From contig UBXM01000028.1 of the NCBI GenBank assembly GCA_900469445.1, forward strand, positions 1-62,414: 62,414 bases of DNA, given 5' to 3'. This DNA comes from Hyphomicrobiales bacterium (GTDB lineage: Bacteria; Pseudomonadota; Alphaproteobacteria; Rhizobiales; Rhizobiaceae). The notes under the pieces are model-generated. The model did no database searches, was not told where the DNA came from, and saw nothing but the letters and a program-made list of their open reading frames with translations. A program made the translations under genes and the position numbers. Shown here piece after piece: positions 52,962 through 62,397 of the stretch (positions are counted from its first letter, which is position 1; every line of letters starts with the position of its first letter).

Positions 52962-53654
52962 ATGCCAGTCATCGCCACTGCAGCCTGGTCCATTCCCAGA
53001 AATGTCGCCGATCAATTTGCACGGGAGGGAAGTGGCCTGTCCCGATACGCGTCCGTCTTCGACGGGGTCGAAATAAACTCGACTTTTTACCGTAGGCACA
53101 AGACCTCAACTTTTGCGAGGTGGGCTGCGTCGGTACCGGACGGTTTTCGGTTCTCCGTCAAAATTCCCAAGGAGATAACCCACATCCGAGCGATGAAGGA
53201 TATAGCCCAGCCGCTCGAGACATTCTTGGCTGATATTGCGCCGCTTGCAGATAGACGAGGCCCACTGCTCTGCCAGCTCCCACCATCATTGGCGTTCGAC
53301 GCTACAGTGCTCGATAGTGCGTTGGAGGCGATACGGAATATCGACAACGGACAGATCGTCATCGAGGCGCGGCACAAGAGCTGGGCCTTGCCCGAAGCGC
53401 TTGATTTGCTAAAAACATATGCTATCGACCGGGTTCTTGCAGATCCGTCGCAGGTATGGCCGGCAGAGAGTTTCGATGCTCCTCCGCGATATGTGCGTCT
53501 GCACGGCAAGCCGCGTATATACTATTCAAAATACAGCGAGAACGAGATCCGATCATATTCAGAACTTATGGCGCCAGATGGCTGGTGCGTGTTCGACAAT
53601 ACAGCCTCTGGGGCCGCGATTGAAAACGCGATAACCATGCTTGCTTCGATATGA
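52962..53654 (+). CDS. DUF72 (YecE-like) family protein
   Basis: The 230-residue product has a TIM-barrel-type DUF72 sequence: YASVFDGVEINSTFYRRHKT, FRFSVKIPKEITHIRAM, PLLCQLPPSLAFD, IVIEARHKSW and VRLHGKPRIYYSKYSENEIR. The conserved VExNxTFYR and RLHG motifs are present. The biochemical role of the family is not established. The start at 52962 is a compromise: a longer frame extends upstream, but homology begins here. Confidence 0.85.
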   Translation: MPVIATAAWSIPRNVADQFAREGSGLSRYASVFDGVEINSTFYRRHKTSTFARWAASVPDGFRFSVKIPKEITHIRAMKDIAQPLETFLADIAPLADRRGPLLCQLPPSLAFDATVLDSALEAIRNIDNGQIVIEARHKSWALPEALDLLKTYAIDRVLADPSQVWPAESFDAPPRYVRLHGKPRIYYSKYSENEIRSYSELMAPDGWCVFDNTASGAAIENAITMLASI

Positions 53655-53793
53655 AGCTACAGCGAGCGGCCGCATGGGAATGGGAGCGGCGTCGTTGAAT
53701 GGAGGTTGACGTGGTCACATTCTGGGCTGACGGTATTCACTGAGTTGGTGCTGGCGCGGAGGAACAGCGTAATGCCTCGCGAGTTATGGCGAG

Positions 53794-54870
53794 ATGAACC
53801 AAACGATCACCGAAATCGACACGGTCGCCGCGGAAGCCAAGCTGGCATCTGGCTTGGTCTACGTCCCTGGACTAGAGACTGGTATTACGCGAAAGGTGGG
53901 CGCCAAAGGCTTGCTCTACTACCGGCCAGATGGTCGGCGGATCACGGAAGCTGCCGAGATTTCGCGATTGAACGCTCTGGCGATACCGCCCGCCTATACC
54001 GACGTCATTATCTCGACCAATCCGTTTTCCTATCTCCAGGCGATCGGCAAAGACGCTCGCGGTCGTCGTCAGTATCGATACCACTCCGACTGGCATACGG
54101 AGCGTGGTAAAGCTAAATTCGAACGGCTCGTCGACTTTGCCGATCGCTTGCCGGACCTCCGTGAGCGGGTTGAGACAGACTTGCACTCACGTAGCCTCAC
54201 CATGGATAAGGCCCTGGCCACCGTGGTTTGGATGCTCGACAACCTTTACATCCGAGTGGGCAACGCGGCTTATGCGGAGGCGAATAAGTCGTATGGGTTA
54301 ACGACTCTACGCCGTCGCCATGTAAAGGTCGAGGGTGGCAGCCTGAAGTTCCGCTTCAAGGGAAAGTCAGGCAAGGAGTGGAACCTTGCTCACAGCGACC
54401 GTCGCATTGCCAACGTGGTCCGAAAGCTGCAGGAACTGCCCGGCCAGCATCTGTTTCAGTACGTTTGCGATGACGGCGGATGCAGGCCGATTTCCTCGCA
54501 CGACGTCAACGCGTACATCCGCGAAATCACCGGCGACGACTTCAGTTCCAAGCAGTTTCGGACCTGGGGTGCGACCTGCATGGCGGTTGAAGCCCTTGCG
54601 CCGCTTGAGGTCGCCGCGTCCAAGCGCGAGCTTGCTCGTCAACTCAATGAGGCGGTTGATGCGGTAGCGGCGAAACTCGTCAATACCCGTTCGGTCTGTC
54701 GCTCGTCATACATACATCCTGCGGTGTTTGAGGATTTTGAGGCTGGGATGCTTCGCGATGTGCTGAGGCTGAAAACGAAAAGCGAACGGCTCCAACAGTG
54801 GCTAGACGAAAAGGAAATCCGTGTCCTACGCTGGCTCAAAAAGCGTGCTGCACTTTTGAGCGCGATGTAA
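53794..54870 (+). CDS. DNA topoisomerase IB
   Basis: The 358-residue protein matches bacterial (poxvirus-like) type IB topoisomerases. It has the N-terminal domain with LNALAIPPAYTDVIISTNP and ARGRRQYRYHSDWH, and the catalytic domain with IRVGNAAYAEANKSYGLTTL, RRRHV, KGKSGKEW and the nucleophile Tyr306 in SSYIHPAVFEDF. It nicks one strand to relax supercoils. Such genes are common accessory genes on rhizobial plasmids. Complete in length. Confidence 0.93.
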   Translation: MNQTITEIDTVAAEAKLASGLVYVPGLETGITRKVGAKGLLYYRPDGRRITEAAEISRLNALAIPPAYTDVIISTNPFSYLQAIGKDARGRRQYRYHSDWHTERGKAKFERLVDFADRLPDLRERVETDLHSRSLTMDKALATVVWMLDNLYIRVGNAAYAEANKSYGLTTLRRRHVKVEGGSLKFRFKGKSGKEWNLAHSDRRIANVVRKLQELPGQHLFQYVCDDGGCRPISSHDVNAYIREITGDDFSSKQFRTWGATCMAVEALAPLEVAASKRELARQLNEAVDAVAAKLVNTRSVCRSSYIHPAVFEDFEAGMLRDVLRLKTKSERLQQWLDEKEIRVLRWLKKRAALLSAM

Positions 54871-54989
54871 CGATTTTTGGTTCGCTGTTATCCTACAGAA
54901 ACCCATACCCGCCGTGATCCCGGAAACTACCGGCGCGGCGCATAATGGCACCAACAGTCCGTGACCGTCATGCAGTGCGCTTCCGAAGC

Positions 54990-55132
54990 TAGATAGTATT
55001 CTGGCCGCTTGTCCGCTTCTTCGCGTTGCATCCTTACCGAGTTCAAGTGCCCAATTGCGAAGTGTGCCGTAACGGGCAATCTCATAATGTTCAACGGCCT
55101 GGGCAGCGGCCAGAAGACGAGCGTCAAGCTCT
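54990..55132 (-). pseudogene. DUF892 (YciE/ferritin-like) fragment
   Basis: The minus strand reads LDARLLAAAQAVEHYEIARY, then GTLRNWALELGKD and a degraded tail. This is the conserved core of DUF892 ferritin-like proteins (DAALxAAAQAVEHYEIARYGTL). Neither end is present. It abuts the isochorismatase remnant on the other strand. Confidence 0.7.
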
Positions 55133-55169
55133 CAAACCTTGGCTGGCTCCCCAGCCTCCCGGAGCGACA

Positions 55170-55361
55170 GGAACTTTTGATGTCTGCGTCTTGGCAGCCG
55201 CGCTCGGCGCTGTCGATCTGGGATATAAGGTAATCGTGTTGAAGGACGCCGTATGCAGCAGAGCGGATGAAACCCATGACGCCTCGCTGGAACTTCTTGG
55301 CGATCGCTATTCAGTCCAGCTTGAGATCATCACGACCGAAGCGTTTCTAGCCGAGGTGTGA
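55170..55361 (+). pseudogene. Isochorismatase-family remnant, C-terminal third
   Basis: The frame encodes TFDVCVLAAALGAVDLGYKV, IVLKDAVCSRADETHDASLE and LLGDRYSVQLEIITTEAFLA, closely matching residues 132-190 of the intact hydrolase at 46467-47045. The part carrying the catalytic Asp and Lys is missing. This shows that a second copy of the hydrolase gene once existed here. Confidence 0.8.
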
Positions 55362-55511
55362 CAACACGTACCAGGAGCTTCATCATCACGCGCCCGCCGC
55401 GGGCGTTCCCCTGCCGGCTCTCGTGTCTAGACGGCCAGACACGGGAAGGCCGGACGAAATGTCTGCCGAAATGCCGACGCGCGCAAGCCGGCAAAGTCCC
55501 TGTACCCGGCA

Positions 55512-55781
55512 TTATGAACCGTGAGATTCGGCGGGATGGGAAATTTCTTCCAATGCATTTTGCCTTCCCACGTCGGTCATCGCGTTCTGCTGCTCGAGCA
55601 GATACTGTTCAACATCACCACCGCAGGCGTCCTTCAACTGAGCTACATTGAAACCGGCAACCTCGGCCTGCAGCCAAAGCAGTTTCGCTTGCTCCTGGAA
55701 ATCCGCCTTTCGATCATGGATCCCCGGCGGCCCGATGATCTCTTGCACTCTGTCATCTAACCAGTCGCTGATTTTCTGCAT
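55512..55781 (-). CDS. Hypothetical protein (89 aa)
   Basis: It begins MQKISDWLDDRVQEIIGPPG and has a helical body (FQEQAKLLWLQAEVAGFNVA, then LKDACGGDVEQYLLEQQNAM). AAGGA lies 11 bases before the ATG at 55779-55781. It appears soluble and helical; not recognised. It follows the 138-aa gene by 22 bases on the same strand. Confidence 0.65.
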   Translation of the reverse strand: MQKISDWLDDRVQEIIGPPGIHDRKADFQEQAKLLWLQAEVAGFNVAQLKDACGGDVEQYLLEQQNAMTDVGRQNALEEISHPAESHGS

Positions 55782-55803
55782 GTTGTTCAAAGTCCTTGTT
55801 GGG

Positions 55804-56220
55804 TTAGATGGATCTCAGGTGAGATATGTTTCCACCTCGTAGCAGAGGCTTTATCTTCGAGATGAGGGATCCTGGTACTGTCAGAGTGGCTGCGAACCTG
55901 CCACTGATATCGATCGCCGCATCGTGTCCTTCGCCAAGTGCCGAGAGCAAGATCGGCATGTTCTGCCCGCAGATGCCGATTTCTTGCGCCGTCTCGGCGG
56001 CCTGGGAGGGATCGGAGGCCCCGAGGTCAATAGCGACGCTGAGGCAGAGAAACATAGCAGCGTCGGTTGCGGTGACGTTGCGATCCGGAAAGGACACAGC
56101 AAGTTCTCCGGCCTCATCGCTCGCCCCCATCGTAAAGAGCAACTCTGCTCCCAGGACGAAGTCGCTGTGTTGGAAATCCATTTCGTCCGCCAGGAAGCCA
56201 CAAAATTGGCCGAACTTCAC
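55804..56220 (-). CDS. Hypothetical protein (138 aa)
   Basis: GTG start at 56218-56220, with AAGGAG eight bases upstream. The product begins VKFGQFCGFLADEMDFQHSD and is composed of helical, hydrophobic-core segments (AAMFLCLSVAIDLGASDPSQ). No domain is recognised. It is the first of a likely two-gene operon with the 89-aa gene. Confidence 0.6.
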   Translation of the reverse strand: MKFGQFCGFLADEMDFQHSDFVLGAELLFTMGASDEAGELAVSFPDRNVTATDAAMFLCLSVAIDLGASDPSQAAETAQEIGICGQNMPILLSALGEGHDAAIDISGRFAATLTVPGSLISKIKPLLRGGNISHLRSI

Positions 56221-56486
56221 GATGCAATCTCCTTCGATTCATGCCTGAAAGGTCAATGAGCCATGAATAGGAGGTAGCGCTGAGTAGGCGGAAGTCACCC
56301 CCAAACAGTCAATCAACGACAAGCTGATCCAGATCCCCGAAACAGATGGTGCCGCGTATTTCTCTCGTCCGGCGGAGCGTACCGAATGTGTCCGGGCCTG
56401 AACATTTGGTCCTTTACCGTACCCTCCTCTGGTGAACATGAAACTCTCAGCGGTCTTTGCGGTTAGCTGTCGGACAGGAGGGCCGA

Positions 56487-56678
56487 ATGTCAAAGGAACC
56501 AAGTAACCCAGACCCGACCTTTCCGACGCCCGCCATCTCGACCGGTAAATCCACCCCCAAGTCGCTGAACCTGGAAAACATCGATATGAGCAAAAACGGT
56601 AGGCAAGGCGACGTTGTCGTTTCAAAGGGGAGATCTAGTACATTTGCCTCATTGGCGAACGACGATCCCGCTAACTGA
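56487..56678 (+). CDS. Small polar hypothetical protein (63 aa)
   Basis: It begins MSKEPSNPDPTFPTPAISTG and is rich in Ser, Pro, Asn and Asp, apparently disordered. GGAGGGCCGA precedes the ATG. Not recognised. Its stop overlaps the start of the metallo-beta-lactamase-fold remnant. Confidence 0.55.
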   Translation: MSKEPSNPDPTFPTPAISTGKSTPKSLNLENIDMSKNGRQGDVVVSKGRSSTFASLANDDPAN

Positions 56679-57010
56679 TGGGACTGCTCCTTGCCCCCTC
56701 CAGCGTTCAACTCAGCCAGGTGACACCATCTGGAAAGCACGTTGAGACGGCTATCGAAAAGCACAAGCCTGACGTCATCGTACTCAACATCGGCAACGCG
56801 GTGTTCATGGGCTATGACCCTATCATCATGGGCTTGGAAGATGCGGTCGCCGTGCACAATGCCGCTCCGAATGCGATGCTGGTTGCGAGCCACATGGAGG
56901 CGATCAACCACTGCATATTGAGCCGGGCGACGCTCCGCGACTTTTCCGTCAGGAAGGGTTTTGAAAAGAGCCTTTTGATTCCGGCAGACGGCGAGACCGT
57001 GAGCGTCTAA
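56678..57010 (+). pseudogene. Metallo-beta-lactamase-fold hydrolase, C-terminal remnant
   Basis: The frame reads KHKPDVIVLNIGNAVFMGYD, PIIMGLEDAVAVHNAAPNAM, LVASHMEAINHCILSRATLR and ends LLIPADGETVSV. This is the C-terminal half of UlaG-like MBL-fold proteins, with the conserved late histidine region (HMEAINH). The N-terminal HxHxDH metal site is missing, so it is a fragment. Confidence 0.65.
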
Positions 57011-57072
57011 CAGTTCAGAGGCCACCATCGCGATGGTGGCCTTCATTGACCGGTTTGGGGCCGAGAGCGGAC

Positions 57073-58200
57073 TTAAAGCATCCTAGCCGCTCGACCGCTA
57101 CGCCGAGTCGCGTTGTTATAGTAACTCGACGCCTGCTGGACCGACCGATGGCGCGACTGCTCCATCGCCTCGGGGAGGGGTATGCCGCGATTGGCAGCCT
57201 CAGTCAGATACCCCGATCGCAACCCGTGAGCCGAATACTCCTCCCGCTCCAACCCGGCCATCGCCGCCCGCTGCTTGACGATATCATTGACCGATTTCGG
57301 ATCGAGCGTCCTTTTCGACACGTTGTCCCAGCGATCCACCTTGCGGAAGACGGTACCCGCCTCGATCGCGGCAGCCGCCATCCAGGCATTCAAAGCCTCG
57401 ACCGGCCGTCCGGTGAGATAAACGACCTCATCATGATCGGCACCGGATGTTTTGGTGCGGCCGAGATGGATAGCGAGCGAGGTGAGGGGAGGGCCGTCCT
57501 CGACAACGATCGGCGGCTCGACCACCAGCTGCTCGCAGCGCAGGCCGGCAATCTCACTGCGCCGCCGACCACCAGAGGCGAATGCGACCATCAGGATTGC
57601 CCGGTCACGCAGATCGCGAAGACTACCGCTCGCACAGGTCGCCAGCATTTTGGCCAGCACATCACCGGTGACCGCCTTGGCGCTCTTGCGTTTTCTTGGC
57701 CGCGGTGTCGCCCGCACTGCGAGGCGAATGGCGGACTTGAGGGCAGGGGAGGCGAAAGCGCCAGTCAGCCCCCGCCATTTCGTCAGCGTCGACCAGGTCG
57801 CCAGCCGCCGGCGCACCGTGCCGGGCGCATGCGGACCGGTCACCTTCAGAAACCCTTGCCCACGAAGGTTCTGTTGAACCTCTGCCGGCATCCCATGGTC
57901 CGGATCGTTTTCACGTTTTGCTGGATCCCACAGATGATGCGCAACAAATTTCAGCAGCATCGCCTCGGGCGCCGGCCAGGGCAGCGATTTTTTCGTGGCC
58001 GCCAGCGACCAGGCCTGCAGGTAAGCGAGATCGGAGGTGAGGGCGCGCAAAGTGTTTGCGCCCATGCCTTCGTTGACCAGGTGACGCAGTGTTTCGACAT
58101 CCTGGTCGGTCAAGAGCTCGGCGAGCTCGTCACGCCGCTCCATTGGCAGCACGGCGGCGATCGTATCCAGTTCCTGGGCGCGGCGATCGACAGCACTCAT
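57073..58200 (-). CDS. Tyrosine recombinase/integrase (375 aa)
   Basis: The protein has a SAM-like N-terminal domain and a C-terminal catalytic domain: Arg in VAFASGGRRRSEIAGLR, the box SAHGLRSGYLTEAANRG, the histidine in QSRHRSVQQASSYYNNATRR with the nucleophilic tyrosine. Complete in length. Its start overlaps the stop of the antitoxin-like gene by four bases (ATGA). A decayed relative lies in two pieces at 41.7 and 49.4 kb. Its attachment site was not found. Confidence 0.9.
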   Translation of the reverse strand: MSAVDRRAQELDTIAAVLPMERRDELAELLTDQDVETLRHLVNEGMGANTLRALTSDLAYLQAWSLAATKKSLPWPAPEAMLLKFVAHHLWDPAKRENDPDHGMPAEVQQNLRGQGFLKVTGPHAPGTVRRRLATWSTLTKWRGLTGAFASPALKSAIRLAVRATPRPRKRKSAKAVTGDVLAKMLATCASGSLRDLRDRAILMVAFASGGRRRSEIAGLRCEQLVVEPPIVVEDGPPLTSLAIHLGRTKTSGADHDEVVYLTGRPVEALNAWMAAAAIEAGTVFRKVDRWDNVSKRTLDPKSVNDIVKQRAAMAGLEREEYSAHGLRSGYLTEAANRGIPLPEAMEQSRHRSVQQASSYYNNATRRSGRAARML

Positions 58201-58445
58201 TTTGGCAGTCCATGTTCGTCATAGAAATCGTCGTGGTGCGAGGTGGTGCCGGGCGGCACGCTGGCTCGCCTTTCGTCCATGAGAGCCTTGGGTTCGCCTG
58301 GCTTGCTAATGCCTTTCGGGATCCCAGTGATCTCTGCGACCGGTTTCCCCGCACGACAGATAAAAACCTCGTCACCGCGGACCACCAGCTCGATCAGTTC
58401 CTCAAACCGCTCGCCGGCTTCGTCCACATCAACCAGAATACGCAT
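58197..58445 (-). CDS. Phd/VapB-like antitoxin fused in operon with the integrase
   Basis: The 82-residue product begins MRILVDVDEAGERFEELIEL, then VVRGDEVFICRAGKPVAEIT, the core of the Phd/YefM-type fold, and a disordered C-terminal tail (ASVPPGTTSHHDDFYDEHGL) of the type that normally wraps a PIN-domain toxin. The start at 58445 follows GGGGAAGAGA. No toxin gene follows; instead the integrase overlaps its stop. Confidence 0.75.
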   Translation of the reverse strand: MRILVDVDEAGERFEELIELVVRGDEVFICRAGKPVAEITGIPKGISKPGEPKALMDERRASVPPGTTSHHDDFYDEHGLPK

Positions 58446-58544
58446 TCTCTTCCCCTGAGCCGATATGACCTCTACACAATCGGGCGATAGCCGCCCAACG
58501 CACGTTGGCACCGTGGCAGGTGATGCCACGCGCCGTTGCAAAAC

Positions 58545-58569
58545 TTCCGTAATTTCCGTATATTCCGTA
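58545..58569. promoter_or_regulatory. Three 9-bp-spaced TTCCGTA repeats (TA operator)
   Basis: TTCCGTA or TTCCGTAA occurs at 58545, 58554 and 58563, with a constant period of 9 bases, just before the ribosome binding site of the plus-strand antitoxin. They lie in the gap between the two divergent antitoxin genes and probably bind one or both antitoxins. Confidence 0.65.
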
Positions 58570-58584
58570 AAAAGGAGTTTTGAC

Positions 58585-58863
58585 ATGACCTCCACAGTTA
58601 CGGCCGCTGCAGTCTCCAAGAATTTTGGCGCCTATCAGGATGCCGCGGTCCGCGATCCGGTGATCATCACAAAAAATGGCCGGCCGCGCACGGTGCTGAT
58701 CGCCTATGAGGATTATTTGCGGCTGACAAAGCGCGACCGGCGCGTCGAGCTGACGAGCGCGCTTGGCGACGACGATCTCGCCGCGATCGAAACTTCGGAG
58801 ATGGACGGGGCGCTCGATCATCTCAATGCCGAATTGCTGACGGGCAAGCATGCTGCCGACTGA
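58585..58863 (+). CDS. Phd/YefM-family antitoxin
   Basis: The 92-residue protein begins MTSTVTAAAVSKNFGAYQDA with the typical S-xx-NF-xxYxD start, then DPVIITKNGRPRTVLIAYED, the Phd DNA-binding fold, followed by an acidic toxin-binding tail. AAAAAGGAGTTTTGAC precedes the ATG at 58585. It overlaps the PemK-like toxin gene by 14 bases. Confidence 0.88.
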   Translation: MTSTVTAAAVSKNFGAYQDAAVRDPVIITKNGRPRTVLIAYEDYLRLTKRDRRVELTSALGDDDLAAIETSEMDGALDHLNAELLTGKHAAD

Positions 58864-59281
58864 GCCAAAAATCGGTTGGGTGTTTCGCTACTCGTATCTC
58901 TGGCACTGGCAGTTTGTTGAAGGCCGCGAAGAGGGCGACAAAGACCGCCCGGCGCTGGTTCTGGCGATCGTTGCGCATCTCGATGACGGCACGCCGGCAG
59001 TGCGGGTGCTGCCAATCACCCATAGTCCGCCCAACAATCCGGACGAGGCGATCGAAATCCCGCCGGCGACCAAACGGCGCCTGGGGCTCGACGACGAGCG
59101 CTCCTGGATCGTGCTGACGGAAAGCAACCGGTTTGTCTGGCCAGGACCTGACACGCGGCCGGTCGACAGCGACACCGGTTATTTCGGGCCTCTGCCGCCG
59201 GCATTGTTTGCCGAGGTCAAGCGGCGGTTTGTCGAGCTGGCGCGGGCTCAGCGGCACCGGGCGACGCCGCGCAGCGAATAA
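58850..59281 (+). CDS. PemK/MazF-like toxin
   Basis: The 143-residue product begins MLPTEPKIGWVFRYSYLWHW, then KDRPALVLAIVAHLDDGTPA, VRVLPITHSPPNNPDEAIEI and ERSWIVLTESNRFVWPGPDT. The order G-xVxxYxYxW, K-x-RPAxVxA, xxPIT(H/S) fits a PemK/MazF-like beta-barrel ribonuclease. It is cotranscribed with and overlaps its antitoxin gene. The catalytic assignment is by family only. Confidence 0.75.
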   Translation: MLPTEPKIGWVFRYSYLWHWQFVEGREEGDKDRPALVLAIVAHLDDGTPAVRVLPITHSPPNNPDEAIEIPPATKRRLGLDDERSWIVLTESNRFVWPGPDTRPVDSDTGYFGPLPPALFAEVKRRFVELARAQRHRATPRSE

Positions 59282-59494
59282 TCTTTTCCGCATCATCCAT
59301 CGCTCCAACAGGGCCGGACCGAACGGCGCCACCATCGTGTGTCGGGCCGATTCTCGGTGATTTGCGGGTGCAGATCAATCACTTCGGATAACAAATACTT
59401 ATCGATGGTTATGACCCCTACTTGCAATCATGCCATGTGGCGAACCACAATATTCACATAGAGTTCTTTTAAAAGATCGTTTACTATAATATCA

Positions 59495-60625
59495 ATGGCT
59501 TACGATCTCGCGAAATTGCCCATCTCAAACTTGGTTGGGCCCGCTTTTGACGCGGGCATCGCCCTGAGCCGCCTCGACGAGCGGATTGCGCGCTCGCCGG
59601 TCGGCGCCGGCTTTCTGGGGCGGCAGCATTTCGCAGATGCCTGCGCGTCGCTGTGGATCGACGGCGAATTGGTGCATCTCGAAGACCTCGTCCTCCACGA
59701 CGCCTTGCGCGATACCCGCACCCCAACCCACGAACTCACCATCGCCCGCGACGTTTTGAGGACTCGGCGTAGGATTTCGGGGCAGTCGCCGGACTGGGCT
59801 CTGTCTGCAGAAGGTGTCCGGACTTTGCGACAAACATCGGACATCACGTCGGCCGGCCCTGACGGCGCATATTCGACCGACGTCAACCGGGCCGCGACCC
59901 CGATCGAGGCGGAAGGGGAGGGGGATGATTATGATGACGCCAAAGATCTGCCCGGTGTCGATTTCTCCGCGATCGATGCGGTGCTTGCCCGATCGGAGGC
60001 TGCGATTGAGATCGCCAGACGACCCGGGCGTGGCAGCTCTCAGGACAAAGATCCGATGATCTATGATCTCGATTGGGACGAGGATGCCCGGCTCGACGAA
60101 TGGCGCGGCATCCTACGCCAGGTCGAACATCTGCCGCCAGCGATGCAGGCGATCATCGCCCTTGATGCCTGGAACGAGCTTTCCGTGCTTCAGCACGAGC
60201 CCTGGCTTGGCCGGCTGTTTGCCGCGTCGATCCTGCGGGAATCCGGCATCACCACCGGCGCCCATCTCACCGCCATCAATTCGGGCCTGAAAACCATTCC
60301 CGTCGATCGGCGCCGGCATCGAGATCGCGAGACGCGGCTGGTCGCCATCGCCCACGGGTTTTTGGCGGCCGCCGAGATCGGCATGAAAGAGCATGACCGG
60401 CTGGCGCTGGCGAAGACGATGTTCGAGCGAAAACTGGAGGGGCGCCGGACATCGTCAAAACTGCCGGTGCTGGTCGAGCTGGTAATGGCGAAGCCGCTGG
60501 TGTCGGCTGGGATGGTGGCGAAGACGTTGGACGTGACGCCGCAGGCGGCGCGGCGGATCGTTTTGGAGCTAGGCTTGCGCGAGATGACGGGGAGGGGGAG
60601 GTTTCGGGCATGGGGGGTGCTTTAA
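59495..60625 (+). CDS. DUF1612 and helix-turn-helix protein (376 aa)
   Basis: The protein begins [20 protein letters not shown] and contains [20 protein letters not shown] and [19 protein letters not shown], typical of the RHE_PE00001 family (DUF1612). The C-terminal part has a winged-helix segment ([40 protein letters not shown]). The family is widespread on rhizobial plasmids and of unknown function; DNA binding is likely from the C-terminal HTH. Full length. Confidence 0.85.
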   Translation: MAYDLAKLPISNLVGPAFDAGIALSRLDERIARSPVGAGFLGRQHFADACASLWIDGELVHLEDLVLHDALRDTRTPTHELTIARDVLRTRRRISGQSPDWALSAEGVRTLRQTSDITSAGPDGAYSTDVNRAATPIEAEGEGDDYDDAKDLPGVDFSAIDAVLARSEAAIEIARRPGRGSSQDKDPMIYDLDWDEDARLDEWRGILRQVEHLPPAMQAIIALDAWNELSVLQHEPWLGRLFAASILRESGITTGAHLTAINSGLKTIPVDRRRHRDRETRLVAIAHGFLAAAEIGMKEHDRLALAKTMFERKLEGRRTSSKLPVLVELVMAKPLVSAGMVAKTLDVTPQAARRIVLELGLREMTGRGRFRAWGVL

Positions 60626-60715
60626 CATCGGCCATCGACAGCCCGACTGTTTACAGCTCGTTTGATCGCAGCAATTGCGGCGGTGACGCCAACAAGCGTC
60701 GATACCTGCTCGCGG

Positions 60716-62397
60716 TCACGCGTCGTAAGCAAATTTTCTTTTCGCCAACAATGGGCTCGAAAAGTAGGTCCTGCTGCGTCCCTTCGCGCGGCCTACCTCA
60801 GATATCAAGTAGAGATTTTTTCTTGCGCGAGAGCAGATTACATATAGCAGCTTGCGAGCAGCGCCCTCCTGATCGGTATCAGTGAAATGCGGTACCATCC
60901 CATCAAGCAATCCATAGGCAATCACGACATCGAATTCTGCACCTTTGACGCCGTGGATCGAGGATACCGTTATCCCGCTTCTCTCTGAAAACACTTTGCG
61001 AAACATCGCGATATCCGAGATCGCGACTGAACCCTCTTTGACTAACTTGGCAATTCGTCGCTGAGCGCTATCAAAAAAAGCGTCATGATGCTCCCTAAGC
61101 GATGCACTATGGGTATGATCGACGGCTAGAGCATCAAAAACCTGCGAGAAAGCCTCTCTAAGGTAAGCCAGGCCGTCTTGCTCCGAGCAGTTGACCTTAT
61201 TACAGATCATCAGCAGGTCACGCTGATCGATTGCGCCGACGCCGACGCCGGCGGCCAGTAGGGAATCAATCACCTCTCCTGCCCATCTCCTCCGCTTGAT
61301 AAAGAGAGAGGGTGATGGTGTCGTCAGTAGAATCCGAGATAGCTTGAACCAGAAATTATCCGGATCTCGCGCGAACGGCGCCATCCCCGGCCCGTCAAAT
61401 GTGTATTCGGGCATCGCGGTCATGAGCTGCCTGGCCGCGCTGGCAAGATGGGTCCACCATGGCGCAATGATACATATCTCGCTCGGAGGAATCTTTTTCT
61501 CCTCGATGGTGAGGCGGATGAGACGGATCAGCTCTGCCTGTAGGTCATCCTTCCGGACCTGATTATTATAGGAGATTACGCTTGGGTAATCCTTCTGCTT
61601 GCCCACGGCCTCAACCTTTACAGTAGGCGAGCTGAAGTCCTCAAAGTACCCGACAATCTTCTTGGACGATCGATAGTTTGAGGACAGGTGCATCTCCCGA
61701 AAGGGTAAGCCAGACATCTGCCCGAAGGCTACCGGTGAAATCGCGTAGCCTCCAAGCGAGCCAAAAATTGCCTGATTTGGATCGCCTACGATGAAAGCCG
61801 TTGTATTGCCTTCACCCTGTCGGAGGATGCAGGCAAGTATGAAATACTGGATCTCCCGCGTGTCCTGATACTCGTCGATCAAAATGGCCTGGAAGATAGA
61901 GGCCAGGAGTTTGCTGATCACGGGCACGGTTATGATGAGCTGATGTGCGAAATAGAGAATGAGCTCGAAATCGAGCTGCCGATTTTGCTTTAGGAGAGCC
62001 CAGTACTCTCCGAGCAGCCGATGAAGTGCCCCCGCTTTCGATGCGTCCGAGCAAGTGAGGTGGTAGCCAGAACTGGTAACGTAGTAGCCACAGTCAAAAG
62101 TGGTGAGATTTTGGTATCGCTGCCCGATAAGCGCCTCAAGAACAGTCTCTGTGTCATGGCTGTTGGTGACCGTGAACCCTAACTTTAGCTCTTCATGAAA
62201 ACCCGCGTATGGGCGAAGGATCCACTCAAGACAGAACGAGTGGATAGTCCCGATCCATAGCTGGCTGGTATCGATCCCTAAACGCTCGATGCGCTCATGG
62301 ATCTCATCAGCCGCACGGCGAGTGTATGTGATCGCAACAACGCGATGCTTCTCGGATTTCAGTTCCGATAGCTGTTTGGCGATACGGTAGATAAGTG
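60716..62397 (-). CDS. UvrD/GajB-like helicase, truncated at Walker A by the IS
   Basis: The open frame from the window edge encodes about 560 residues. It includes VVAITYTRRAADEIHERIER (motif Ia), LWIGTIHSFC, ILIDEYQDTREIQ (motif II), VGDPNQAIFGSLGG (motif III), LSSNYRSSKKI (motif IV), VSSIHGVKGAEFDVVIAYG (motif V) and LYVICSRARKNLYLI (motif VI). Length and motif spacing resemble GajB, the helicase of Gabija defence. The Walker A loop should precede DTLIYRIAKQL, exactly where the IS end lies, so the N-terminus is missing. A gajA-type nuclease gene would lie outside the window. Gabija is inferred, other UvrD-like helicases are possible. Confidence 0.75.

Noticed and set aside
57046..58224. 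A 392-codon plus-strand ORF
   Set aside because: It is the exact antisense of the intact tyrosine integrase, whose motifs are unambiguous.
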